Origin: Anaspis maculata
Taxonomy: Eukaryota; Arthropoda; Insecta; Coleoptera; Scraptiidae
Reading direction: 5' to 3'
Assembly: GCA_949128115.1 (NCBI GenBank)
Contig: OX421968.1
Location: 4,774,001 to 4,838,000, forward strand
Length of the DNA: 64,000 nucleotides
The translations under genes and the position numbers were made by a program. Position 1 is the stretch's first letter, and each line of letters opens with the position of its first letter. A model generated the notes under the pieces. That model was not told the DNA's origin and did not search any database. It worked only from the letters and a program-made list of their open reading frames with translations. Below, one piece after another: positions 1 to 10,740 of this stretch.

Positions 1-1012
1 AGTACCACAATGGATTGGAATGTTTTGGAATGTTTCAGAACGTTCCAGACTATTCTCGAATATACCCGAACATTCTGGAATGTTGTGGAATAATCACGGG
101 ATGTTTCCGAACATCCCAAACTATTCCCGACCATTTTAGAACATACCAAAACATTTTGGACTGTTATGGAATGATTTTGAATGCTCTACAATGATCTGGA
201 ATATTTCAGGATGTTTAGGAACATTACAAACTATTCTCGACCACTCCAGAACATACCTGAACATTCTGGAATGTTGTAGAATGATCTAGAATGTTCCGCA
301 ATGATCTGGAATGTTCCGGGATGTTTTCGAACGTTCCAGACTATTCTTGAGCATTCTAGAACGTACCGGAACATTCTGGAATCTGAAATGTTGTAGAACG
401 ATCTCGAATGTATGTACAACAATGGATTGGAATGTTTCGGAATGTTCCAGAACGTTCCAGACTATTCCCAACAATCCCAGAACATTCTGGAATGTTATAG
501 AATGATCTCGAATGTTCCACAATGATCTGGAATGTTCCAGGATGTTTCCAAACGTTTCAGACTATTTTCGATCATTCTAGAACATAATGGAACATTCTGG
601 GAGGTTTCCGAACGTTCCAGACTACTCCCGAACATACCGGAACATTCTGGAATGTTGTGAAATGATCACGAATGCTCTACAATGATCTGGAATGTTCCGG
701 GATGTTTTTGAACGTTCTAGATGATCCCGACCATTTTAGAACATACCAAAACATTTTTGACTGTTATGGAATGATTTTGAATGCTCTACAATGATCTGGA
801 ATATTTCAGGATGTTTAGGAACATTACAAACTATTCTCGACCACTCCAGAACATACCTGAACATTCTGGAATGTTGTAGAATGATCTAGAATGTTCCGCA
901 ATGATCTGGAATGTTCCGGGATGTTTTCGAACGTTCCAGACTATTCTCGAACATTCTAGAACGTACCGGAACATTCTGGAATCTGAAATGTTGTGGAACG
1001 ATCTCGATTGTA
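1..1012. repeat. Satellite of 10-bp heat-shock-element-like units
   Basis: The whole stretch is made of GAA and TTC triplets separated by two bases, repeating every 10 bp, as in aGAAcaTTCtgGAAtgTT. This is the alternating GAAnn/TTCnn pattern of a heat shock element. A higher-order duplication of exactly 600 bp is visible: about 127-410 recurs at 727-1010 with few changes. Short open frames run through it on both strands because the repeat happens to lack stops; they are not genes. The first 135 bases recur almost unchanged at 4981-5115. The left end is cut by the window. Confidence 0.85.
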
Positions 1013-2020
1013 GGTACTGTGACCGATCGCACCCCACCCCATTCACGAAATTGGATGAGGCAGAAACGAAAGGGCCCGCCAGAGGCGTTTGACATACACA
1101 AATGAAAATGATATTTCACCTTTCCCTTTACTCAATGTTTTTGGCCGGCTGATCTGGATCTAGGGTAGTTCTACCGCTTTGCGTAGCATCTCAAGGTCGT
1201 ATCCTAGGTAAGAGCAGTCTTGAAGGAAGAAGTCAGGCGGAAGTAGAAGAAGAATTAAAACAAACACTCTCAACAAACAGTTTTACTTTCAGAAAGAATT
1301 TTATAAAGTTTTCTTTTACTACATGAAATAAGGTATGAGTCAGTGTGAGTCAAACAGAATAAAAATTCACAAATTACAAGATTTCGTCAGGCGAGATTTC
1401 CCCTCATAACGAAAGCTCAACACCCCCCCCCCCCTTTGTATCGCGTTTGCGCTCGGACAGAGAGCGACGCGACAACGTGTAAAGAGAGACAGAAGATTAA
1501 TCTGGAACAAACTAAATCAGTGTCGTTGGTGTACCTAGAGGAAAACACACTCTCAACACACGACTCTCTTTCTTTTGGCGTGGACACGAGGGTGGCAAAG
1601 GATTTAGACACACAGTACAATCATGCACAATGTAAATAGAAATTATGTAGGCACAGAAAACAATAGATAATCAGTAAACAATAACTTAACTTGATCCTAA
1701 ACCTTGGGAAGAGAACCCCAAACTTCACCCCTAACGGACAGTTTATGGGAAAGCTCTTGTAAGACCAACAAAAGCAGAAAACATGAGGAGTGTCCAACAC
1801 TTGAGATGCCCGAGGAGAACGAGTGTATTACCATCGGGCACTAACGCCAGTTAAGTGCGGGTCATCATGGGCCTTCACCGCATACTGAGCTAGCCTGACC
1901 GGACCAGATAGCAAAGCATGTCTCGTGGCTACTGGCCGGACGTAATACAACTCAACTCGAACACAGAACAAGTATACTAGTGCCGCAAGAAAGAGCCCAT
2001 TTACACCCAATAAATGAATA
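1013..2020. other. Unassigned spacer
   Basis: No coding signal or clear repeat boundary was found. It holds a C homopolymer near 1425-1435 and ordinary short open frames on both strands. Parts could be an old LTR or untranslated region of a retroelement, but no terminal repeat, primer site or domain supports that. Confidence 0.5.
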
Positions 2021-3964
2021 CAAGCGAATATGCCTCATGGGCATGAGGCTCAGTAGCGCACTTCCTTTTTGGAGGATTAGTGAACGCAAGATGTTAAGTG
2101 ATTAGGGTTCTACCGTCTTGGGCAAAAAATTGCAATATGGCGGCCAAAATATCGACAGAATCATGAAATTCGGCTTGAAAATCAAAATGATCGTACTAGA
2201 CAAGGGTAAGTTCCAAGTTTCATGAAAATCGTTCCACTAACAAGAGATTTCAATATGGCAGCCAAGATGGCGGCAGAATTATGAAACTCAGCTTGAAAAT
2301 AGGAATGATCGTACGAGACAAGCGTAACTCTCAAGTTTCATGAAAATCCTTCCACTTATAAGAGATTTCAATATGGCGGCCAAGATGGTGGGGCAATCAT
2401 GAAATTTGGCTTGAAAATAAGAATGATCGTACTAGAGAAGGGTAAGTTTCAAGTTTCATGACAATCGTTCCACTAATAAGAAATTTCAATATGGCAGCCA
2501 AGATGGCGGCCGAATTATGAAAGCCAACCTGCCTATTTGGTCCTTGAGGACCTAAGCTATCCACCGGATAAAGTTCAATCTTCAAGGGCTGTAGCTTTAT
2601 TTCCCGAGGAGAAGTTCAACTTCATCGAAGTGCACAGGAGATCTCTGTTTTTTGAGAATAATGATAACGATGTATGGATAACAAAAATAGTGCCCATTGG
2701 CCACCCTTGGGGACATCAGCTATTAATCGGAAAAAAGTTCCAAGACTCTTGTTTCAATTCTCGAGAAGGAGTACAGCGTCTTAATTTCTGCACGGACTCG
2801 GACAGACAGACAGACAGACAAACCGGCCACATAAGCGTCATTCTGTTACTTATATAAAAAAATGTTCTCCAACTGATTTCGACCTCCTGAACACTAATAT
2901 CGGGTTCACTTTTGAATTGGAACATTTCTTTTTTATCGAAAAACCGACAAAATGGTAGCCTTGTCACATGATTTTTAGTGATACCTACCTACTTTTTTTT
3001 TGTTATTGAGCGAACATCTTTCGTAATTTGAGTGCCATAATCCTTCAGGTACCTAGTATTGACTATTTCAAAATGTTCAATTACTATTTCGGCACGTCTG
3101 ATTTTAAATTTGTAGGGTCGTGTAATATGCGCCGAGCCGTGGCTTTGCGGTCGTTTTCAAAAATTGATAACAATTGACCCAACGGTCGGATCGAAGTGGG
3201 GTTTTTGTCAAAAGAAAGTTCAAATTGTTCTCTAAATATAATGCCGTACATGCAGTGATGTATTTCATTAAGAAATTGTAGTTGCCTGCATATCGCAACT
3301 TTCTACATCTTACCGCGAATGCCAGCACTTGATCGGCGAAGCCGCCCTACACCAAAATGTTATTTTTGTAATTGTTCATGATTATTTCGGCAAAATTTTT
3401 CTTGATTCGCGTACCAAGGCCATGAGCTACCCATTCGAGTTGAAATATTTTCTGTATTGAATTTCGTTTTGTTCGGAGGAAAGGATATCAAGCACCAGCA
3501 AGCAACGAATAAATCATTTGCGGCCGAGCCGTAGTTTCGGAGTCATTTTCAAAAATTAATAACTACTAATCGGCACCTAGCACCGATGTGAAATTTTCAT
3601 TAAAATAAAGTTCAAATCATTCTCTAAATATAACTCCGCATATGTATTATGGTAAAATGATAAGATCGGGTACTTCCTCGCATGTGATAACTTTCGAGAT
3701 CAGGCCGGCTTCTGAAATGCAGCATTCAAAGGCGATGCCGCGTGACACTAAATTGTTATTATTGTCATTGTTTATTATTATTTCGTCAAGATTTTTCTTG
3801 GTTCGGGATACAAGGTCATGAGCTACCCAATGGAGTAAAAAATTTTCGCAAAAACCTTTTCGTCTAGGACTAGATGCGGGGACGGACGGACGGACGGACG
3901 GACGGACGGACGGACGGACGGACAAAGCGAGGACAAAAGCGCCTTCCCGTTTGGAGAAGTGCGC
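2021..3964 (-). mobile_element. HelA-1: Helentron-like non-autonomous element, full length
   Basis: Read on the minus strand it starts AGCGCACTTC at 3964, soon followed by a GTCC tetranucleotide array (10.75 units, 3881-3923), and ends near 2021 with GAAGTGCGCT, a GCCTCATG/CATGAGGC hairpin and the tail ATATTCGCTTG. A subterminal inverted repeat near the 5' end and before a 3' hairpin, plus tetranucleotide arrays and internal tandem repeats, is the architecture known for Helentron-associated elements (HINEs, DINE-1/INE-1-like). It carries about four copies of a roughly 120-bp repeat (2118-2520) and a second array of GACA units (2804-2822). No target duplication is visible; the ends abut T-rich sequence in element orientation. 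It is nearly identical to HelA-5. No protein is encoded. Confidence 0.75.
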
Positions 3965-4980
3965 TAAAAATACAATCATACACTCCCTGAAATAAAGAGA
4001 TGTGAAGAAGACCAACAATGAGTAAGGCTCACCCTGTCCCACACAAATCTCACACACAATGGGTGACTAGGACATGTATTACGTCTTGTCGATCCCATCT
4101 CAATTCTCATTTATGTCTTGTAGATTCCATTTCAAATTTTATGTGCATCTCGTAAGTCTCATTTCAATTTTCTATGCAGCTCAATTTTCTGGTGCAGGTT
4201 CAATAAACCTCTTGTGGTAAAGTTGATGTCGTACGAGCCCTCTCTCGTAAACAAAACCCCTTTTTTAATCATTGTTGCTGTTGGACATGCCCTGTGTCTT
4301 AAAGCTAACCATCAGCTACCCAACGGTATGTGAGAATTGGAAGGACAAAGCCATTCACACCACTAATAAATATTTTTACCATCTTTTGTACAAACCAGGG
4401 CCAAGAAGTATCCGCCACGGCGATGGCCCAGTCTCTCTCTCCGCCACTGGAAGGTCCACTTTGCCCAGGAGAACTGCAGGGCGATATCTCGATCCCCTGT
4501 CTCTCCAAAACATGCCGCAAAACTCTCCCCGCGAACACAAAGCAAACGATACAAGCCTAACTTGAGGTTTTCTAATTTCTACTACGCAGTTAGCAAGCAA
4601 ATAAATCTTCTCCTCGTCGGAAATTGGTAAAAGTTACGGGTTACCTGGCGTTTTTACTGCCAGCCAGCTCCTGATGTCTCGTCTTCGGTCATTCGGGATG
4701 ATTTCCAAAATTAACGTGGTGGAATCGGCTGAATATTCGAGTGTTTTTCGGACGGGACACAGCAACTGGGTCAAGCTTCTAGTATGGCGTCTCTCTACCT
4801 TCTTCCCTTCCCGCTCGCCCGCTTCCCGTCGGTCGAGCAAAATCAATAAAACCAATAATCCATATGTGTCACGTACAGTGGATATCTGGTGGTATACGTC
4901 AGCCTCTAGGTTCGTAGTTATTTCACTCGATTTTGTTCGAGGGAGGAATTAATTGACGGCCGGGGGTCCTGGACGGTTTC
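3965..4980. other. Unassigned spacer
   Basis: No domain or repeat family recognised. The longest open frames (about 70-100 codons near 4272-4600 and 4634-4952) overlap on opposite strands and resemble no protein I know. Confidence 0.5.
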
Positions 4981-5310
4981 AGTACCACAATGGATTGGAA
5001 TGTTTTGGAATGTTTCAGAACGTTCCAGACTATTCTCGAATATACCCGAACATTCTGGAATGTTGTGGAATAATCACGGGATGTTTCCGAACATCCCAAA
5101 CTATTCCCGACCATTCCCGAACATACCGTAACATTTTTTAATGTTATGGAATGATCTCGAATGTTCCACAATGATCTGGAATGTTCCGGGATGTTTCCGA
5201 ACGTTCCAGGCTATTCCAGGATATTGTAGAACATACCAGAACATTCTGGAATGTTGTTGATTGATCTCGAATACTTTCGGATGTTCTGGACTGTTCTAGA
5301 CATTCTAGAG
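4981..5310. repeat. Second copy of the heat-shock-element-like array
   Basis: The first 135 bases match 1-135 almost exactly, then the same GAAnnTTCnn pattern continues with divergence until about 5310. The match begins at the same motif (agtaccacaatgg) in both places, which suggests this copy shows the true left boundary of the array. Confidence 0.8.
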
Positions 5311-5740
5311 GGCGAAAGTTCCAGCCCTTTTATCTTTAAAAAAACCCGCCCTTCAAATAAAACCAAGAACCTTCTTCATGGTGAGGCATAGAGGGCTACC
5401 ACACCATATAACTTCTTTGATCCTCCTGGGACTCGTTTCTGAGTTCCGGCACGCACCTCTGTACACTTTCTTTTATTATTCGAACGTTGAAGACTATTTC
5501 CGAACATTCCAGAACATACCGAAACATTCTGGAATGTTGTTGAATGATCTCGAATACTCTCGAAAGTTCTGGACTGTTCTAGACATTTCTAGAGAGCTAA
5601 AAATTTCCGGCCCTTATATCTTTAAAAGCACGCCCTTTAGGTAAAAACGGAAACCTTCTTCATCGATGGGGGATATAGGGCTACCATACCATATAACTCC
5701 CTTGATCGTAGCGGTACTCGTTTCTGAGTTTTAGCGGCAC
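5235..5740. repeat. Tandem duplication, about 282 bp, of array end plus flank
   Basis: Two diverged copies (about 5235-5515 and 5516-5740) each start with GAAnnTTC units and continue with a CTAGA-rich junction, a TATA-like TTTATCTTTAAAA or TTATATCTTTAAAA, then matching sequence around 'gggctacca...ccatataact' and 'ctcgtttctgag'. The offset between matching points such as 5249 and 5531 is 282 bp. Confidence 0.7.
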
Positions 5741-6227
5741 AAAGATTTGGCACTTACTTTTATTATATGTATATATTGATTTGGCCCCTATCGGACCCCT
5801 CATTCCTCTAATAATTAAATTTATGAGATCTTATGAGTCCCTTTATGTTTTTCATATCGTTCAGACTTCCAGTAAGGCCCCTTTTGCAGTCTTGTGTTAT
5901 CACGAGCTCTATTGGGCCTCCTTATTCTGCCTTCAATTTAATTTAAAGCCCTGAGTCCTTTTGCATTTTTCATGGCTTTCGAATCAGCAAGCAGCGCGGT
6001 GTGCCATCATATCATGATGGGATCTCTGTCGGGCCCCCATTGTGTCTTGAAGTGTAGTTGGAACTTTGTTGTGCCCCATTATTTTTTTTCATGACTTCCG
6101 GAATAAGTACCAGAAAGTTCAATTTTTAGTTATTTTGTCAATATTATTGGCGGGGATATTTTTGGTTGTGATATTATTGCCGGGATATTTTTGGCTGGGA
6201 TATTCTGTTACCCGACCCATCGATATG
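5741..6227. other. Unassigned spacer, possibly old satellite remnants
   Basis: Phrases such as gagctctattgggcctcctt resemble the 40-bp satellite at 26.1-28.8 kb, but too weakly to call. The last 100 bases abut the decayed reverse transcriptase on its 3' side. Confidence 0.35.
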
Positions 6228-6235
6228 CTGCCCAC

Positions 6236-6851
6236 TAGAGGTGGGTCGTTCCAGCCGGACCCGTTCATTCGGAACGGGTCCGAGGCCGGAACGAGTGGAA
6301 CCGATTCCACCTCCCGGTGTTTCGTCGTTTCGGCTCCGAATTTTCCGAATCGCAAACAGTAAAAGCGCCAATCCGAAATTTTGTTTAAATCCGAATGACC
6401 GATCAACAATATTGGCAATATCTCAAAATTTCAGAGGCTTTTTTAAACTGACTATTACGCGATACCTTCCTATAGGCGCCACGCAGGTCGTAACGGGTCC
6501 GACTGAAACAAGGGTCCGGCTGCCGGCTGAAACGAGTGGAACCGATTCCACCTCCCGGCGTTTCGTCGTTCCGGATCCGAATTTTCCAAATCGCAAACAG
6601 TAAAAGCGCCAATCTGAAATCCGAAATTTTGTTCTAATCCGAATGACCGGCCGATCAACAATTCTGGCAATATCTCGAAATTTTAGAGGCTCTTCTAAAC
6701 CGCTATAACGCGATACCTTCCTAGGCACCACGCAGGTCCTGCAATTTCTTCTGAACCGGATCCGCCGGAACGGGTCCGGCGGACCCGGTTCGCAAGTGGA
6801 ACGGAACCGTTTGGAACGAATCCGCTTTCGGACCCGGACCGCCCATCTCTA
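6236..6851. mobile_element. hAT-type MITE with 8-bp target duplication
   Basis: The element begins TAGAGGTGGG and ends CCCATCTCTA. It is flanked by identical 8-bp copies of CTGCCCAC (6228-6235 and 6852-6859). An 8-bp duplication with a TAGAG-like terminus is typical of hAT elements. The interior is made of repeated GGACCCG/CGGGTCC blocks and a diverged internal duplication (about 6290-6390 versus 6530-6625). No transposase is present. It sits inside the reverse transcriptase relic on the minus strand. Confidence 0.85.
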
Positions 6852-6859
6852 CTGCCCAC

Positions 6860-7422
6860 CAAACTGTCTAACATCATTATTTTTCTTCCTATGTCATGTC
6901 CGAATTTACTTTCTCCTATTCCCCATGTGCTTCGTAGAATTTTATTCGCCTTTTTTATCATTTCTTCAACATGGATTCCTGACGTGTTAGCTCTGTTGAA
7001 CACATATCCGAGGTATCTGAACTCGTTCACTTCTTCGATCTTGAATTTCTCTTGCCGTTTCCATTCTATTTCCGTTTTCCTTCTTATTCCCTTTCCAAAA
7101 ATAGTTAGTTTTGTTTTCTTCACATTCAGTTCCAACTTTTTCTTTCTCAAATACCTTTTTGAGTTTTCAATCATTTCTCTCATATTTCTTTCATCTTTAG
7201 CTAGCACCACCAAGTCATCCGCATACGCCAGTGTCCATACTTTTTCGTTTCCCACCACAAGTCCTCCCGCCTGCGTCTTTCGGAACATTTTGTCTATATC
7301 TACCAAGTATGCTGCAAATAATGTGGGGCTCATGGAGTATCCCTGTCTCACACCCCTTTTTTTGTGTAAAAAAAATCACTCTCTTTTCCATCAATTCTTA
7401 CTCTGTTTCTTGTCTCTTTGTA
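6860..7422 (-). pseudogene. Non-LTR reverse transcriptase relic, C-terminal part
   Basis: On the minus strand the frame shows the RT catalytic motif YADDLVVLAKDE, preceded by RQGYSMSPTLFAAYL (the usual RQG-PLSPTLF motif) and followed by KTKLTIFGKG and EFRYLGY, in the normal order of palm and thumb motifs of a LINE RT. The upstream palm motif lies at 10065-10235 on the far side of a TIR element inserted at 7423-10064. A frameshift lies near 7351-7365. The hAT MITE truncates the 3' side. The exact clade was not determined. Confidence 0.8.
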
Positions 7423-10064
7423 CAGGGTGTTCCGTGTTCGTGTCTAAAAGTACCTTTTTTGAGCGAAATTTAAAAAAATAGTCAACACTTGAGGTTTTCA
7501 GGCAGAAAAATTTGGAGGTGAAACTTTTACCGGGCATAAAAATCAAAGTAGTTCGATATGATCCACATTAATACCCCAGTTTCATCATTTTTATGGACCG
7601 CTGTACGTGTAGCTCATATTGAATGACGTAGGAAAAAATTTAGAGTCTGAAATAGTGAAATTTTGATTTTCTTGTTTCCTTTTCACTGAAAACAATTATT
7701 TCTTGAACTTGAAGGAAAATTATTGTCGGATTAGGAGAATTCAGAAAAAATACTGAAAGATTCCTCAGTGTGTTCTTTCGGCACCATTTTACTCTTCATA
7801 AAAAATCAGCATTAAGCTAGTAGGGAGTGTTGAAAAATGGACTTGAAAGTTAATGAAATATGATAACATTTTATTAAATTAATAGAACGCTTTATACTAA
7901 CTATTCTTATGAATGGGCCCATTGGTCACTGCTTTTCTCAGTTTGGATTTGGAAGCCACCTTGTGGCGGGAAAAATTAATTCTATTGAAGAATAAAACAG
8001 TCTGACTAAAAATTCAAATTGAATAACATGAGAGCGAAAACGTGTGTAGGTATCTACCTCTTGTTTTATCATCTGCCGGTGGATTGTAATTGATTGAAGA
8101 ATCGATCTTTCTTTCCAAAAACGCAGAAAAAAAAAGTGACTAATAAAAAAAATAAACCTTCATCTTTGTGAAAATTTTGACTTCTCACATGTGCACAGTG
8201 AGTCCGATTTCAAAATTTCTGGTCAAAACTAAATTGAATGGTTTTCGTAGACTTGAGAAAACTACATAGGTAATAAACTTTTTTGCAAGAGTGAAGTTCA
8301 TTTTCATAAAAACAAAATATAGTAAATTTATAGCCTGCTCCTATTTAACGTTTTCTACCCTCAATAAAGTACGTGTTCAAGCGCCTAGCTGGGAACAGTA
8401 GATTGTAGCCTCTTTCCAATAGGGATTTTTTGGTCGTTGGAATTGTTATTCGACAAAAGCTGCTATGTTTGATCCAGAACAAAGCAAGAGCTATATTATA
8501 GGTATATAAGTAATGTTGCTTTTCGCATGTTGTGTCATGAGATGAGAGATTTTTGCTCTTAAAATCAGATAAATTTTGAATTATATTTGTATAACATTTC
8601 ACTCCTGCGAACTCGCGTCTAGATTTCCAATCCTGGATATAAAACAAAGTATTGACTTCATATCCTGTGAATTACAGCTGCCACCAGGTGCCCCTTTTTG
8701 AGTGATAACGTCTTATATCAATCTATACAGGTGGAAAATTCCTAATTTTGAGAGCAATTTATATATTTCTTTTTTGAGCTTTGGAACTTTCTCAAGATAG
8801 TTCTGCTTTCATCCCTCAAAGGCTACTCTTTACAACCAAACAGATTTTTTCCATAATTTTGCTTTTGGTAACAAAACTGATGATTTTAATAAGAATATGA
8901 AGTTTTAGAATTTCACAAAAAAAATACATTTCCATCTTCCAAAAACTACTATTTTCCATCGAAGAGAATTTTTTCAATATTTCTAATGAATGCACGAGCT
9001 CATTACGAGATGGTTCCGTGAAACTCAGAGTTTTGGCCAAAAATTACTTCATTACCTCTGTGATGTGGTGTAGAATGGTGGAGAATTCCTTAATAGGACC
9101 ACCCTGATTTTGAGGCTGACTGATTGAAAAATGTATCTCGATTCCCCTCGATCGTTAATTAAGTGCAATCTACTCTAAAATTGATGACTTGCATCATGAT
9201 GGCCACCTTGCTCGGACTTCCCGAACTAACAATCAAAGACTATCACGCATTGACAGATAATTACCCAATCATCATCATGGATTCATTTATTCAACAATCA
9301 ATAAAATAAAGTTCTACGAGAATAAAAAATTATTGCTGATTTTTCTTATTCGTTAATTTCAAACCTCAGAAACCCATGCGCAAATGTTATGAATTAGTTG
9401 AAAAGTATCTTACTGACAAAAATTTAGGAAAAATGATACAAACACTCTAGCTAATAGTTTGATCAAGGAGCAAAAACAATTGATTGGAATTTCAACTAGT
9501 TCAACCCTGTTTCTCCTTAATTATGCTTTCCGCTAGGCGCTATGTTGTCTAAGTAGGAGATTTAATGGAACTGGAGTATTTATGTAGATCATATCAAACT
9601 TCTTCAATTCTTATGCCCAGTAAAAGTGTTACCTTGAGTGCATAAGCTGTTTTCAAATTTTTTTGTCCGAAAACCTCAAGTGTACCGTCAGACCTGAAGA
9701 GTCATTTGTGTAGAGTTTTTCCTCAGCTTTATGAATATGGTAACTATTTTTTTTTATTTCGTTGAAAAAAGGTAATTTTGGACACGAAAACCTAAATAAT
9801 TTTTTTTTAGTCCGGTCCTGGAATTTTTTTCTACTTGGTATGGCTTTTTATGAAGTATCAGTGAGGGAATGTAAGATGAAAATTTCAATCGATTATACGA
9901 AACCGTTGCAGAAATATTGCACTTTGAAAATTGTGACTGAAAGTACAAAACACCTGTATCTTCGTAACTAATGGTCAAAAAAATTTTTCTCTTGTTGGTC
10001 TCAACTCATCTTGGAGTCCTCTATCAAGTGTTGAAGTTTGTCACATAGATCACGGAACACCCTG
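7423..10064. mobile_element. TIR DNA transposon with TA duplication, imperfect foldback
   Basis: The ends are exact inverted copies: CAGGGTGTTCCGTG at 7423-7436 and CACGGAACACCCTG at 10051-10064, flanked by TA on both sides (7421-7422, 10065-10066). This splits one RT coding sequence, so the insertion boundaries are secure. Further inverted similarity runs inward, for example gggcataaaaatcaaag near 7534 against ttcttatgcccag near 9612. It looks Tc1/mariner-like by its TA target. No transposase frame was seen. Confidence 0.8.
8345..8647 (-). pseudogene. Possible LINE C-terminal fragment
   Basis: A 100-codon minus-strand frame contains LSSHDTTCEKQHYLYTYN and KKSLLERGYNL. These loosely resemble the conserved tail of many CR1/Jockey-type ORF2 proteins (an H-x-T-R motif, then a short Y-R-G motif). 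The match is from memory and weak; chance is a real alternative. Confidence 0.25.
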
Positions 10065-10235
10065 TATATATTGTCTAATTTGTTTCCTAGTTTTTTATTT
10101 ATCCCTCTTTCTTTCAAGTTCTTCCATAATTCCTCTCTTTCTATGCTATCAAAGGCTGCCTTCAAGTCTACGAACAGCGCATACACCCGTTCTGCTTTCT
10201 TGTTTATTTCTTTTTCAATGAGATGGTGGAGGATG
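10065..10235 (-). pseudogene. Non-LTR reverse transcriptase relic, palm motif A part
   Basis: The minus-strand frame reads YALFVDLKAAFDSIERE, the F-x-D-L-x-x-A-F-D motif A of LINE reverse transcriptases, then the expected helix region down to DNIYR. It is continuous with 6860-7422 once the TIR element between them is set aside. The N-terminal side stops at a sequence resembling the end of another TIR element near 10236. Confidence 0.8.
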
Positions 10236-10411
10236 TACCGGGTGGGCCATAAAAAACCGTGCTCAGAATTTTTACTTCTAAAACTTTTATTTCGCCACCG
10301 ATTTTATCGAACTTTCCGGCATTGGCTTGCCAATTGAATAGGCTATCATTTCCGTATTTTAAAATGGCCGACATGTCAAAATTCAAGATGGCAGAAACAG
10401 TTTAAAATAGG
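10236..10411. mobile_element. Fragment of a TIR element (GGGCCATAAAAAACCG end)
   Basis: The phrase ggtgggccataaaaaaccgt near 10240 recurs at about 40994 (gctgggccataaaaaaccgt), next to another element boundary. Both are followed by a similar AT-rich sequence and, further in, by the phrase atgtcaaaattcaa-atggc. Probably the end of one DNA transposon family. The other end is not seen here because a retrotransposon joins at about 10412. Confidence 0.4.
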
Positions 10412-10740
10412 CCTTTTTTTTTTTAAATAGGTGCTTCAACAGCTACGGTTATTAGCACCGATGGAACTATGTTCAGAACTATATTGTTTATTGTGTTGTT
10501 ACATGAGGCTCAGGCATATTAATTTTCCTACTCTAACTGTCGACGATGTAAACAAAATACAAACAACATACAGGGGCACAGGGCACACGCTTCACGTGTG
10601 CAGGATGTAGGATATGAGGTAGGTGGTTAAACAAAGGACCTATTCTAGCTAACTGGTGGTCTGGTTCTCATTGACGATGTTATTTTCGTGTGGGGGGTGG
10701 ATCAGAGCACTGGTGATACAGTCGGTGCTGGATCGTCTTA

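Noticed and set aside
231..1119. Short frames on both strands of the first array
   Set aside because: They consist of the 10-bp repeat in all frames, with no independent coding signal.
1425..1435. C homopolymer as a structured (quadruplex) element
   Set aside because: A single run without further G or C tracts nearby cannot support an intramolecular structure.
2537..2857. A 60-160-codon frame (VLEDLSYP...EEKFNF...GHPWGHQL) open in several type A copies (also 47541, 49115, 50056 and 61823 on the minus strand)
   Set aside because: Between HelA-1 and HelA-3 amino-acid-changing differences outnumber silent ones, HelA-2 has it destroyed, and the C-terminal end runs into the GACA array. Shared openness is explained by recent common origin.
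4272..4952. Overlapping frames near 4.3-4.95 kb as a host gene
   Set aside because: Opposite-strand overlaps, no recognisable motif, no splice or promoter context.
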